In this document: one piece after another, positions 1 to 6,024 of the stretch
How the letters are laid out: each line of letters starts with the position of its first letter
Numbering within the stretch: position 1 is the first letter of the stretch
Origin: Methanobacteriota archaeon
Lineage (GTDB): Archaea > Thermoplasmatota > Poseidoniia > Poseidoniales > Poseidoniaceae
Direction of reading: 5' to 3'
NCBI GenBank assembly: GCA_018662715.1
Contig: JABJFP010000219.1
Coordinates: forward strand, 1 to 8,246
Length of the DNA: 8,246 nucleotides
Notes under the pieces: model-generated
What the model saw: the letters and a program-made list of their open reading frames with translations, nothing else
Told to the model about the DNA's origin: nothing
Database searches by the model: none
Translations under genes and position numbers: made by a program

Positions 1-586
1 CGCACCCATTGTCCATATCGGTGTAGGTGAGCGGATTCAGGATTTGGAGAAGTTTGAGTCCGATCGTTTCATTTCTCGATTGCTTGGGATGGGTGATATT
101 CAGGGATTGATTGACCTTGCTCCAGAAGACATGGACCAGGAAGAAGCCATGCGCCTCACTCAACGATTGATGAGCGGTCGTTTCACACTCAATGACATGT
201 ACAAGCAAATGGAGATGATGTCAAAAGTTGGAACCATTGACAAATTAATGTCGTTCCTTCCAGGGAGTATGCTTGGCGGAATGGGCGCCATGTCAAAAGG
301 TCAAAAAGAAGCCATGCAGGGGAATCTTGACCGCTATAGAACCATCATGGACTCGATGACGGCTTGGGAAAAGAATGAACCTGCGAAAATAAAATCTGAT
401 CGGATCCGAAGAATTGCACGCGGCTCTGGAGTTCGGGAAAAGGATGTTCGTGAACTGATCGGTCAGTGGAATCGTTCCCGTAAGATGATGAAAGGAATGG
501 GCGGCAATCGCAAACTCAACAAGCAGATGCGGAAGATGATGAAAGACGGTGAGATGGATATTGACCCGTCATCATTCGGAATGTGA
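1..586 (+). CDS. srp54: Signal recognition particle protein SRP54, C-terminal part (5' end outside window)
   Basis: This is the SRP GTPase subunit. It binds 7S RNA and the signal sequences of nascent membrane and secreted proteins, and delivers ribosomes to the receptor FtsY. The reading frame is open from base 2 with no start of its own; a TTG at 44 is internal. The first visible residues (PIVHIGVGERIQDLEKF) are the typical end of the GTPase domain. The methionine-rich M domain follows. It has a finger-loop-like stretch LPGSMLGGMGAM at about visible residues 86-97 and the SRP-RNA-binding helix-turn-helix RIRRIARGSGV at about 134-144. It ends in a basic, Met-rich tail. 194 residues are visible, which fits the missing part being the N and G domains. 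It converges on the DUF805 gene with only 29 bases between the stops and no obvious terminator. Family assignment is firm. Confidence 0.96.
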   Translation, partial: APIVHIGVGERIQDLEKFESDRFISRLLGMGDIQGLIDLAPEDMDQEEAMRLTQRLMSGRFTLNDMYKQMEMMSKVGTIDKLMSFLPGSMLGGMGAMSKGQKEAMQGNLDRYRTIMDSMTAWEKNEPAKIKSDRIRRIARGSGVREKDVRELIGQWNRSRKMMKGMGGNRKLNKQMRKMMKDGEMDIDPSSFGM

Positions 587-615
587 GACAACCAACGATT
601 GAATGTGGAAAGTCA

Positions 616-1557
616 TCATCTCTGGTCGTATTGATTGGGATGGGCTTGGGATGGTAACACGGCAAAAATAAACAAAACCAGCGACCCGATGTATGGAATA
701 ATCACAAGAAGGATCCACCATCCGGAATTGCCGGTATCCTGAATGCGACGAACCATAAGGCTGATGAGAGGTATCAAAAATACAAACATTCCACAACCAA
801 TTGAAATCAATATGTCCTCATCGATTCCGTTCGTCTGAAAGAGCACCATACTCGCACCAATAGATAGCCCAAATAGCAGGTAGAAGGATAACATACCAAA
901 CCAAAATTCACTGCGTTGTGCTCTTCCTCTACCGGACCAATTCGAAATGGTGTTGACAAAAGCTTGTATTGGATTTATTATTCTCTGGTTCAGATATGGG
1001 TTGTACCCGTTCATTTGCCCCATGCCCATTGGATTTTGGGGGTCAACAAACACTTGGGAACCAGTATGAAACGGTACTTGTTGACGTACTGAACCAATGA
1101 TCTGAGGTTGCGGTGGTTGTGCTTGAGAGGAGGTTGTATTCGAGTCTCGAAGAACTGCATTTACAATCGCACCTACTGAAGGGGGTGGAGGTATTTCGGT
1201 CGAATTATTCGCTTCACCGATGTGGTCTGCACAGTATGGTTTTTCACCAGCCTTTCTTGATTCCCGGAAGAACGATTCGCAATTGGTGCAAAACAGTGTA
1301 CCACAATTATCCTTGAAGCAGAACAATCCAGGATTATTGACCGCATCAATCGGAGTTTTACACATACTGCAGATTTCATGGTTCGAACCTGAATTGATGA
1401 TGATATCACCGGTTGTTGGTCCAATGGCGTTATGACCAACCTGAACTGAATCCGTGAGGTTTACTCCGGTTCCATCATTCAGTGACATAACATGGCCTAA
1501 ACCACAGTTCTTTATCAATCTCTCACCGTTGGCGGTGTTGAAATCAAGTTTAATCAA
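616..1557 (-). CDS. DUF805-family membrane protein with N-terminal eight-ligand zinc module
   Basis: The function is unknown. Residues 1-60 match nothing I recognise. Residues 63-112 carry eight spaced potential zinc ligands (C63, C66, C80, C85, C90, C93, C109, H112), enough for two zinc ions in a RING/LIM/FYVE-like arrangement. A Pro/Gln-rich linker follows (about 123-190). The C-terminus is a DUF805 (YhaH-like) domain, starting at GRGRAQRSEFW (209-219). It has membrane helices near 218-240, 249-268 and 280-302, the signature VRRIQDTGNSGWW (269-281), and the closing PNQY. The chosen TTG start overlaps the proS stop as TTGA, suggesting translational coupling. No leader is evident there. An ATG at 1488 (codon 24) is the alternative and would leave the zinc and DUF805 parts intact. 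The zinc module would face the cytosol if the N-terminus is inside, which is inference. Confidence 0.85.
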   Translation of the reverse strand: MIKLDFNTANGERLIKNCGLGHVMSLNDGTGVNLTDSVQVGHNAIGPTTGDIIINSGSNHEICSMCKTPIDAVNNPGLFCFKDNCGTLFCTNCESFFRESRKAGEKPYCADHIGEANNSTEIPPPPSVGAIVNAVLRDSNTTSSQAQPPQPQIIGSVRQQVPFHTGSQVFVDPQNPMGMGQMNGYNPYLNQRIINPIQAFVNTISNWSGRGRAQRSEFWFGMLSFYLLFGLSIGASMVLFQTNGIDEDILISIGCGMFVFLIPLISLMVRRIQDTGNSGWWILLVIIPYIGSLVLFIFAVLPSQAHPNQYDQR

Positions 1558-3077
1558 TACGTCTTCGCAAGCAAGACACGGCGAACAGTTGGCTCACCGG
1601 TCATATGACATGGCCGTGGTTCATCATAAGGCTCAGTTGCATCACCAAGGAACGCAAATCCAGTGGTGCGTTCGATAATCTCCGCATGAGCATCGGTTCC
1701 ATCAAAAGCAAGTTCGTAGATATGGCCGTCCTTGACCTCCCCGTTCATTGTCCATTCACCGTTCGTGTTGGTAAATTCAGGAAGGGGTTGTACCACATCA
1801 CCCATGTGCTGAGATGCTCTTGAGCGAAGTTCATCGCTGATCTCCCCAAGCACACGGTAGCATTCATCAACGATATTCTCCATAGCAAGTGGTTCCTTAC
1901 CTCCTGTCCTGCGGGCAGCAAATGCGGTTCCTTGAGCAATATCCCGTGGTCCAATATCAAGGCGAAGCGGGACTCCTTTGATCTCCCAATCGTAGTACTT
2001 TTGACCTGGATGAATGTCTCGGTCGTCAACCTTGACTCGCAAACCACGAGAACGCAGTGTTCCTGCAAGTTCATGGGCGACAGCGATCGTATCGACTTCT
2101 GCATTTTTGCGGATCATCGGGCAAATGACAACTTGGAACGGAGCGACTGCTGGCGGCATAATGAGGCCGTTCTCGTCGCCGTGCATCCCAACAACTGCCC
2201 CTAGCAATCGTTCAGACATACCGTAGGTAGTTTGGTGGCAGTAGGATTGTTTTGCTTCTTTGTTTTCATACTTCAAGTCAAATGCTTTCGCCCATTGGTC
2301 TTGATAATGATGGCATGAAGCGACTTGTAAGGTCCGACCGTTCGGCATAACGGCGTCAATTCCAATCGTATACCAAGCCCCAGGGAAGGTATCCCACAAG
2401 GGGCGCTTTGCTTTGATAATTGGTAGGCAAAGGTCGTGCATAATTTTGTCAACTATTTCCAAATCCTGTTTGATTTGGTTTGATGCATCTTCTTCATCAG
2501 CGTGTGCAGTATGTGCCTCGAAGAAGTGAATTTCTCGAACCCGAATGAATGAACGTGTTTGCTTTGTTTCGTATCGGAAGGTATTCACCATTTGGTAGAC
2601 TTTGAGTGGTAAGTCCTTGTGAGAACGAATCCATAGCGGAAACATGGTGTACATTGCTGTTTCAGACGTTGGACGAAGGAACATCGGGATATCGAGTTCA
2701 TTTTCACCAGCATGCTTGACCCAATAGACTTCTTTCTTGAAACCACCTTCTTCGTCTTCGTCACGCAGGTCGTCTGGGTCAACGCCTTCTTCACGGGCAC
2801 GCTTCAGACGAGCGACCAATGCGTTTTCTTTTTCCAAAAGAACTTCAGGAATCAAGAGTGGGAAATTGACTTCTTCGTGGCCTGTGCGTTCCATTTCTGC
2901 ATGCGTCAACGAATCGATGAGTTTCATGGTTTTCCAGCCATAAGGCCTCCATACGTCCATTCCTTTGATTGGATAGCGCTTATCGACCAACTCTGCGGCT
3001 TCTACGATGAATGGGTACCATTCGTTGAAATTTTCGCTTTTCGAAGGAATCCCTCGCTTTGCTTTACCGTGGCCCAT
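1554..3077 (-). CDS. proS: Prolyl-tRNA synthetase, archaeal/eukaryotic type
   Basis: This class II synthetase charges tRNA-Pro with proline in the cytosol. The 507 residues match the archaeal type with no bacterial editing insertion. Visible signatures are the proline-binding loop RPTSE (135-139), motif 2 from FRYE to REIHFFE with R168, R179 and E182, the HTAHA segment (189-193), YGMSERLLG with the motif 3 arginine R290, and HGDENGLIMPP (299-309). The anticodon-binding domain lies at about 315-415. The C-terminal extension ends in the conserved tyrosine (KTY, Y507). Two oddities stand out. A charged insertion sits at about 90-115, before the YWVKHAG segment. The C-terminal zinc domain keeps only C490, with the other usual cysteines absent. 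ATG 3077 is the first possible start, because a TAA lies five codons upstream in frame. No clear leader precedes it. The gene lies 25 bases after the CBU_0592-like gene. Confidence 0.97.
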   Translation of the reverse strand: MGHGKAKRGIPSKSENFNEWYPFIVEAAELVDKRYPIKGMDVWRPYGWKTMKLIDSLTHAEMERTGHEEVNFPLLIPEVLLEKENALVARLKRAREEGVDPDDLRDEDEEGGFKKEVYWVKHAGENELDIPMFLRPTSETAMYTMFPLWIRSHKDLPLKVYQMVNTFRYETKQTRSFIRVREIHFFEAHTAHADEEDASNQIKQDLEIVDKIMHDLCLPIIKAKRPLWDTFPGAWYTIGIDAVMPNGRTLQVASCHHYQDQWAKAFDLKYENKEAKQSYCHQTTYGMSERLLGAVVGMHGDENGLIMPPAVAPFQVVICPMIRKNAEVDTIAVAHELAGTLRSRGLRVKVDDRDIHPGQKYYDWEIKGVPLRLDIGPRDIAQGTAFAARRTGGKEPLAMENIVDECYRVLGEISDELRSRASQHMGDVVQPLPEFTNTNGEWTMNGEVKDGHIYELAFDGTDAHAEIIERTTGFAFLGDATEPYDEPRPCHMTGEPTVRRVLLAKTY

Positions 3078-3102
3078 GGTTCGTGGGCTGGCTTAACTCA
3101 CA

Positions 3103-3375
3103 TCAAGATGACGGCTCAAGAGGCTTCTGCGTTGAGGTCTTTTCGCCCCTTAGAAGAACTGCAAGTGCTGCTCCGCACCAAACGACTTCAAGAACAAGAA
3201 ATGCCCATTCATCAATTAGAAATGCTCTGATGGCAAGAAGTCCAGAACCAAAAGCCATCAGCCATAGATAGACGGGTTGCTTGCTGTGCAGTACGTTTCG
3301 AGTTTCCAATAGAAACGCGAGAAGAATGCTTGCCATACCCACGTATGCAATGGCTTCACTCAACAACGTAAGCAA
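3103..3375 (-). CDS. Small three-helix membrane protein, CBU_0592-like
   Basis: This 90-residue hydrophobic protein has about three membrane helices (near 6-24, 35-53 and 57-76) and a short polar tail. The pattern of a first helix, then LWLMAFGSGLLAIRAF, then a final helix with a VVWCGAALAVLLRG-type end resembles the small CBU_0592 family of predicted membrane proteins. That family's function is unknown, and the match is from memory of its pattern. The TTG at 3375 is preferred because GGAAGTGA, one mismatch from the archaeal leader GGAGGTGA, precedes it at the spacing used by neighbouring genes. TTG codons 4 and 5 and ATG codon 14 are alternatives. It starts 4 bases after the stop of the upstream gene and ends 25 bases before proS, so it probably shares a transcript with both. 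Confidence 0.75.
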   Translation of the reverse strand: MLTLLSEAIAYVGMASILLAFLLETRNVLHSKQPVYLWLMAFGSGLLAIRAFLIDEWAFLVLEVVWCGAALAVLLRGEKTSTQKPLEPSS

Positions 3376-3379
3376 ACGG

Positions 3380-3387
3380 TCACTTCC
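3380..3387 (-). promoter_or_regulatory. Ribosome binding site (GGAAGTGA) for the 90-residue membrane protein
   Basis: On the minus strand GGAAGTGA overlaps the stop codon of the preceding gene and lies just before TTG 3375. It differs by one base from GGAGGTGA. Its GGAGG-equivalent is 7 bases from the start, the same as at two other sites here. It supports the unusual TTG start. Confidence 0.65.
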
Positions 3388-3937
3388 GGCCGCTAAAGTA
3401 GACGACGAGAATTAAGGAACAGATCACTGCAACCAAATCTGGAATTCCAAAACTACCATCAAGAATAGTGAGGCTCCAACCGTTTCCATTGGTAATTTCG
3501 TGGATTGAGGCCCAGTTAATTCTGTTGTATCCGTCACTTGGACAGAGGTCGCTCGGCTCGCACAAGCTTCCAAGTAAATATCCAAATATCCCAAAGAGAT
3601 TCAAGATGCTCGTACCCAAGAGTGCCAGTGGAATCAACGGACGACGATTTGATGCAACCTCAGCAACAGGTGGCATGTCGAGAACAGGCAGAGGTGCCTG
3701 GATGGCTGGGGCCTCTGGTTCAATGACTTCAATCAGCATAGATGTAGGCGGTGCGACCTCAGTAATGCCTGAAGCCGCAGAGGGTTGAAGGTCTCGTGAC
3801 TTAACAGGTTGTACCGGAGCAATTTTGATGCCATAGATGCGGCCTGCAAGGCTGACAAGGGTTGGATCATCAGCGATATCAGCCGGGTCAAGTTCTCCAT
3901 CGAGGAGTTGTTGAAGCCGTTCGCTCGTCGTTGCCAT
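3380..3937 (-). CDS. Hypothetical two-helix membrane protein with acidic N-terminal motif
   Basis: I do not recognise a named family. The 185-residue protein begins with a soluble segment, ERLQQLLDGELDPADIADD (about 6-24), then SLAGRIYGIKI, resembling a short helical docking motif. A Pro/Ala-rich, low-complexity linker spans about 40-98. The hydrophobic helix at about 100-124 (LIPLALLGTSILNLFGIFGYLLG) is followed by a loop with C126 and C132, which could form a disulfide if outside the cell. A second helix lies at about 165-182, ending in a short basic FSGRK tail. ATG 3937 is well supported by a GGAGG leader 7 bases upstream. The gene follows the zinc-ribbon gene after 87 bases and precedes the small membrane gene by 4. 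Both termini would be cytosolic if the N-terminus is inside, which is inference. Confidence 0.8.
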   Translation of the reverse strand: MATTSERLQQLLDGELDPADIADDPTLVSLAGRIYGIKIAPVQPVKSRDLQPSAASGITEVAPPTSMLIEVIEPEAPAIQAPLPVLDMPPVAEVASNRRPLIPLALLGTSILNLFGIFGYLLGSLCEPSDLCPSDGYNRINWASIHEITNGNGWSLTILDGSFGIPDLVAVICSLILVVYFSGRK

Positions 3938-3944
3938 TATCCCG

Positions 3945-3949
3945 CCTCC
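3945..3949 (-). promoter_or_regulatory. Strong Shine-Dalgarno (GGAGG) for the 185-residue membrane protein
   Basis: GGAGG on the minus strand lies 7 bases from ATG 3937. It fixes the start and shows that this genome uses leadered translation with a 7-base spacing. Confidence 0.8.
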
Positions 3950-4024
3950 GTTGTATCAGCGTGAACGCTTCCCTTCAAGAAGCCTCCTTTTGAGAAATCC
4001 TACCCGATTGTCGTGAAGATTCAA

Positions 4025-4723
4025 TCACTCTTCTTCATGCCCTTGACTGACGTGTTCGTTCAATTGGGGTTCTGATGACTGGTTCAAACCGTCTGCGATT
4101 TGATATTTCCCATACAGCCGCTCATTCACAAGCAGGCTGGAACAGTGAGGACAACGGTCGTTATTCCCAAGCATCAGTGGGCGAATAGCGAGAACTGCAA
4201 GACAGGAAGGGCATGCTGCAAGCATTTCTCCTTCCTCAAGGTCAGCCAGAGGATTGAAGGAATCACTGCTGTAACCTGAGCGGTAAACAGGATGCCAGTG
4301 AAATAAAGCCCTTCGCCCAGAGCCAAAGGCCGCCCATCCCATGAGAAATACGAACAGCAGGCCGCTTAAACTTCCGCCGATGAGAACTGATAGAAGGTTC
4401 AGGAAAGCCAGAAATCCGAACATTAAACTTGCAGTTACTAAGAGCCCAACTGCAGGCCAATATGCCCACTGACGACGCTGGCGGTAACTTGAGTAGATGC
4501 TAAGGGCTACAATTGCAGCTGCGATGATAATGGTTGTAGATGTGGATTGGGATACAAGGTTCGTTGCAAGCAGCATCGTTGCGAGCAAGTAGACCACAAT
4601 TCCCGCATCAACCAAAACTATGAACGAAGTGCCACGGTGAACGTGAGCAATCGGGTCCCGAGCGGTTGATGCTGACGGAGCCGAACCCGCCAAAACGATA
4701 TCATCCGCTCTGGTGTTGCTCAT
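4025..4723 (-). CDS. Four-helix membrane protein with C-terminal zinc ribbon
   Basis: The function and family are not recognised. The 232-residue protein has a short polar N-terminus and four predicted membrane helices near 32-55, 62-80, 86-108 and 112-134. A basic segment (GRRALFHWHP) follows, then an acidic stretch and a zinc ribbon made of CPSC (171-174) and CPHC (191-194), and finally a polar, acidic tail. The frame is open further upstream to 4867, but ATG 4723 is preferred. AGGGGA precedes it at the local leader spacing, and the upstream extension would overlap the coaBC gene and looks non-hydrophobic and random. It is divergent from coaBC and leads the five-gene minus-strand run. A ribbon after membrane helices suggests a cytosolic sensing or docking head, which is inference. 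Confidence 0.82.
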   Translation of the reverse strand: MSNTRADDIVLAGSAPSASTARDPIAHVHRGTSFIVLVDAGIVVYLLATMLLATNLVSQSTSTTIIIAAAIVALSIYSSYRQRRQWAYWPAVGLLVTASLMFGFLAFLNLLSVLIGGSLSGLLFVFLMGWAAFGSGRRALFHWHPVYRSGYSSDSFNPLADLEEGEMLAACPSCLAVLAIRPLMLGNNDRCPHCSSLLVNERLYGKYQIADGLNQSSEPQLNEHVSQGHEEE

Positions 4724-4727
4724 GTGT

Positions 4728-4733
4728 TCCCCT
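4728..4733 (-). promoter_or_regulatory. Ribosome binding site (AGGGGA) deciding the start at 4723
   Basis: AGGGGA on the minus strand matches five of six bases of AGGTGA, in the register seen at other starts in this window. It favours ATG 4723 over the upstream ATG codons in the same frame. Confidence 0.5.
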
Positions 4734-4743
4734 AACGTGGGAC

Positions 4744-4772
4744 CTTCTTGAAACATGTGGCCCATCAAGAAG
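4744..4772. promoter_or_regulatory. Inverted repeat in the divergent promoter region, possible operator
   Basis: CTTCTTGA (4744-4751) and its exact reverse complement TCAAGAAG (4765-4772) flank a 13-base spacer. The half-sites are 21 bases apart, about two helical turns, which would suit a dimeric regulator. They lie between the divergent zinc-ribbon and coaBC genes in the 96-base region that should hold both promoters. I see no convincing TATA box on either strand there. The operator role is inference, and an RNA hairpin is an alternative. Confidence 0.35.
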
Positions 4773-4819
4773 ATGGTTGGGAGCGAAGAAGTCATGATGC
4801 ACCGCTCTGTGGGAGGGCT

Positions 4820-6022
4820 ATGGCCACCCGTGACACCGATGTCATCATGTCGGGAAATTCCCTTCATGGGTCACGTATTGTTCTCGGCGTCACCGGTGGT
4901 ATTGCAGCCGTTGAAACCGTCAAACTTGCAAGAGAATTAAGGCGCCATGGAGCAGAACTAACCGTCATCATGACACCATCAGCACAGAGAATCATTACGC
5001 CACTCGCAGTCCGTTGGGCGTCCCAAGCAGAGGTGATTACCGACTGGGACGGTGACCTTTCTGCACTGGACGAAGTCGACGCAGTGTTGGTAGCACCAGC
5101 CACCCGTGATGTCATGGCAAGTCACCTTCATGGATTGCAGCATGGGCCGTTAATGATGGCCCTTTCAGTTGCAAGAAGTCGGGGAACCCCAATTATGATG
5201 ATTCCAAGTATGCATGAAGACCTTGCAAAAGACCCAGTTACTGAGGATATCGTTGTTGAACTTCGTAATAAAGGAGTCATTGTAGAATGGGGCCCAAATG
5301 AAGAAGGAAAGCAAAAAACACCTTCCTATCGTTCAATATGTGCAAATCTAGGCCATGTCATGAACCGGAGAAAAATCAACCGCCGTTCTGTAGTCATCAC
5401 CCTTGGCGCTACATCCTCTCCCATTGATGATATACGACACGTGCAAAATATGAGTTCTGGGGCAACGGGTTGGGCCCTTGCTGACCATCTCTTCCGCCAC
5501 GGGCATGATGTTACCTGCGTGGCTGGATTGACGACATCTCAGTCCCCAGATTGGCTTCCACTCATCATCCGCACCCCAACACCGGATGAAATGCTCAAAG
5601 AATGCAAGGCACTCTCAAACGATGGCATCGATGCCTGGATCCATGCTGCTGCGGTATTGGATTATATCGTAGATTCACCGGCCCAAGGGAAAATTGCGAG
5701 TCAGCAAGGAAGCCTTTCTCTTGACCTCGTTGAAAGTCCAAAACACATTCAAGAGCTCAAAGAAGATTGTTTGGGAACCGTACGTATTGGTTTCAAACTC
5801 GAATCAGGAATAAAACAGAAAGACCTGATTTACAGGGCGATCGCTCAAATTGAGACTTCAGGGATGACAGCGGTTATTGCGAACCGTTTGGAAGACCTAG
5901 AAGATGCAAACAAGCCACGGGGATATCTTGTTGATTCACTCGGTGCCCATTTTGTGTTACAATCCTCATCAGACCTCCATGACGCCATTATGACGCTCGT
6001 TGAGCGTGGCCCGGAGGCATGA
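4820..6022 (+). CDS. coaBC: CoaBC: phosphopantothenoylcysteine synthetase/decarboxylase, with divergent CoaC half
   Basis: CoaBC joins 4'-phosphopantothenate to cysteine (CoaB half, using CTP in the bacterial enzyme) and decarboxylates the product to 4'-phosphopantetheine (CoaC half, FMN) for coenzyme A. From the chosen ATG it has 400 residues. The flavoprotein fold shows at IVLGVTGGIAA (20-30) and VAPAT (91-95). The CoaB half starts near 189, with GATSSPID (196-203), NMSSG (210-214), AAAVLDY (276-282), K291 and IGFKLES (323-329). The CoaC half looks catalytically odd. The usual HIxL His aligns with D79, PAMN is PSMH (129-132), and the Cys-containing ACGxxGxGRM flap is missing. The start is uncertain. 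ATG 4820 has GGAGG only 3 bases upstream, and ATG 4847 lacks a leader. The gene is divergent from the zinc-ribbon gene and directly upstream of trmY. Confidence 0.88.
   Translation: MATRDTDVIMSGNSLHGSRIVLGVTGGIAAVETVKLARELRRHGAELTVIMTPSAQRIITPLAVRWASQAEVITDWDGDLSALDEVDAVLVAPATRDVMASHLHGLQHGPLMMALSVARSRGTPIMMIPSMHEDLAKDPVTEDIVVELRNKGVIVEWGPNEEGKQKTPSYRSICANLGHVMNRRKINRRSVVITLGATSSPIDDIRHVQNMSSGATGWALADHLFRHGHDVTCVAGLTTSQSPDWLPLIIRTPTPDEMLKECKALSNDGIDAWIHAAAVLDYIVDSPAQGKIASQQGSLSLDLVESPKHIQELKEDCLGTVRIGFKLESGIKQKDLIYRAIAQIETSGMTAVIANRLEDLEDANKPRGYLVDSLGAHFVLQSSSDLHDAIMTLVERGPEA
6013..6017 (+). promoter_or_regulatory. Shine-Dalgarno (GGAGG) fixing the trmY start at 6025
   Basis: GGAGG lies inside the last codons of coaBC. 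It is 7 bases from ATG 6025 but only 1 base from ATG 6019, which overlaps the coaBC stop. The 7-base spacing found elsewhere favours 6025, as does the family N-terminus, Met followed by an Arg-rich start and a Phe. Confidence 0.75.
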
Positions 6023-6024
6023 AC

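Noticed and set aside
44..586. TTG at 44 as the start of the SRP54 gene
   Set aside because: The frame is open to the window edge and the residues before it are typical SRP54 sequence, so the gene is cut by the window, not short.
1745..2104. 119-residue minus-strand frame within proS
   Set aside because: It lies entirely inside proS in another frame, with no domain signature.
2164..2190. Missing motif 3 arginine in ProRS (HGDENGL instead of HGDDRGL)
   Set aside because: The motif 3 arginine of this type is the one in MSERLLG (R290), which is present; the residue after HGDE varies in relatives.
2585..2800. Possible frameshift or split in proS, suggested by overlapping minus-strand frames
   Set aside because: The 507-residue frame is continuous and contains all class II motifs, so the gene is intact.
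2712..3230. 172-residue open frame on the plus strand, antisense to proS and the small membrane gene
   Set aside because: It overlaps well-supported genes on the other strand, has no recognisable domain and no leader, and looks like a by-product of proS codon use.
3938..4024. Terminator or small RNA in the 87-base gap between the two membrane genes
   Set aside because: Apart from the GGAGG leader and a short CTTC-AA-GAAG hairpin-like match, I find no stable stem or T-run.
4724..4867. N-terminal extension of the zinc-ribbon protein (48 more residues)
   Set aside because: It would overlap the coaBC coding region on the opposite strand, and ATG 4723 has a leader-like AGGGGA at the local spacing.
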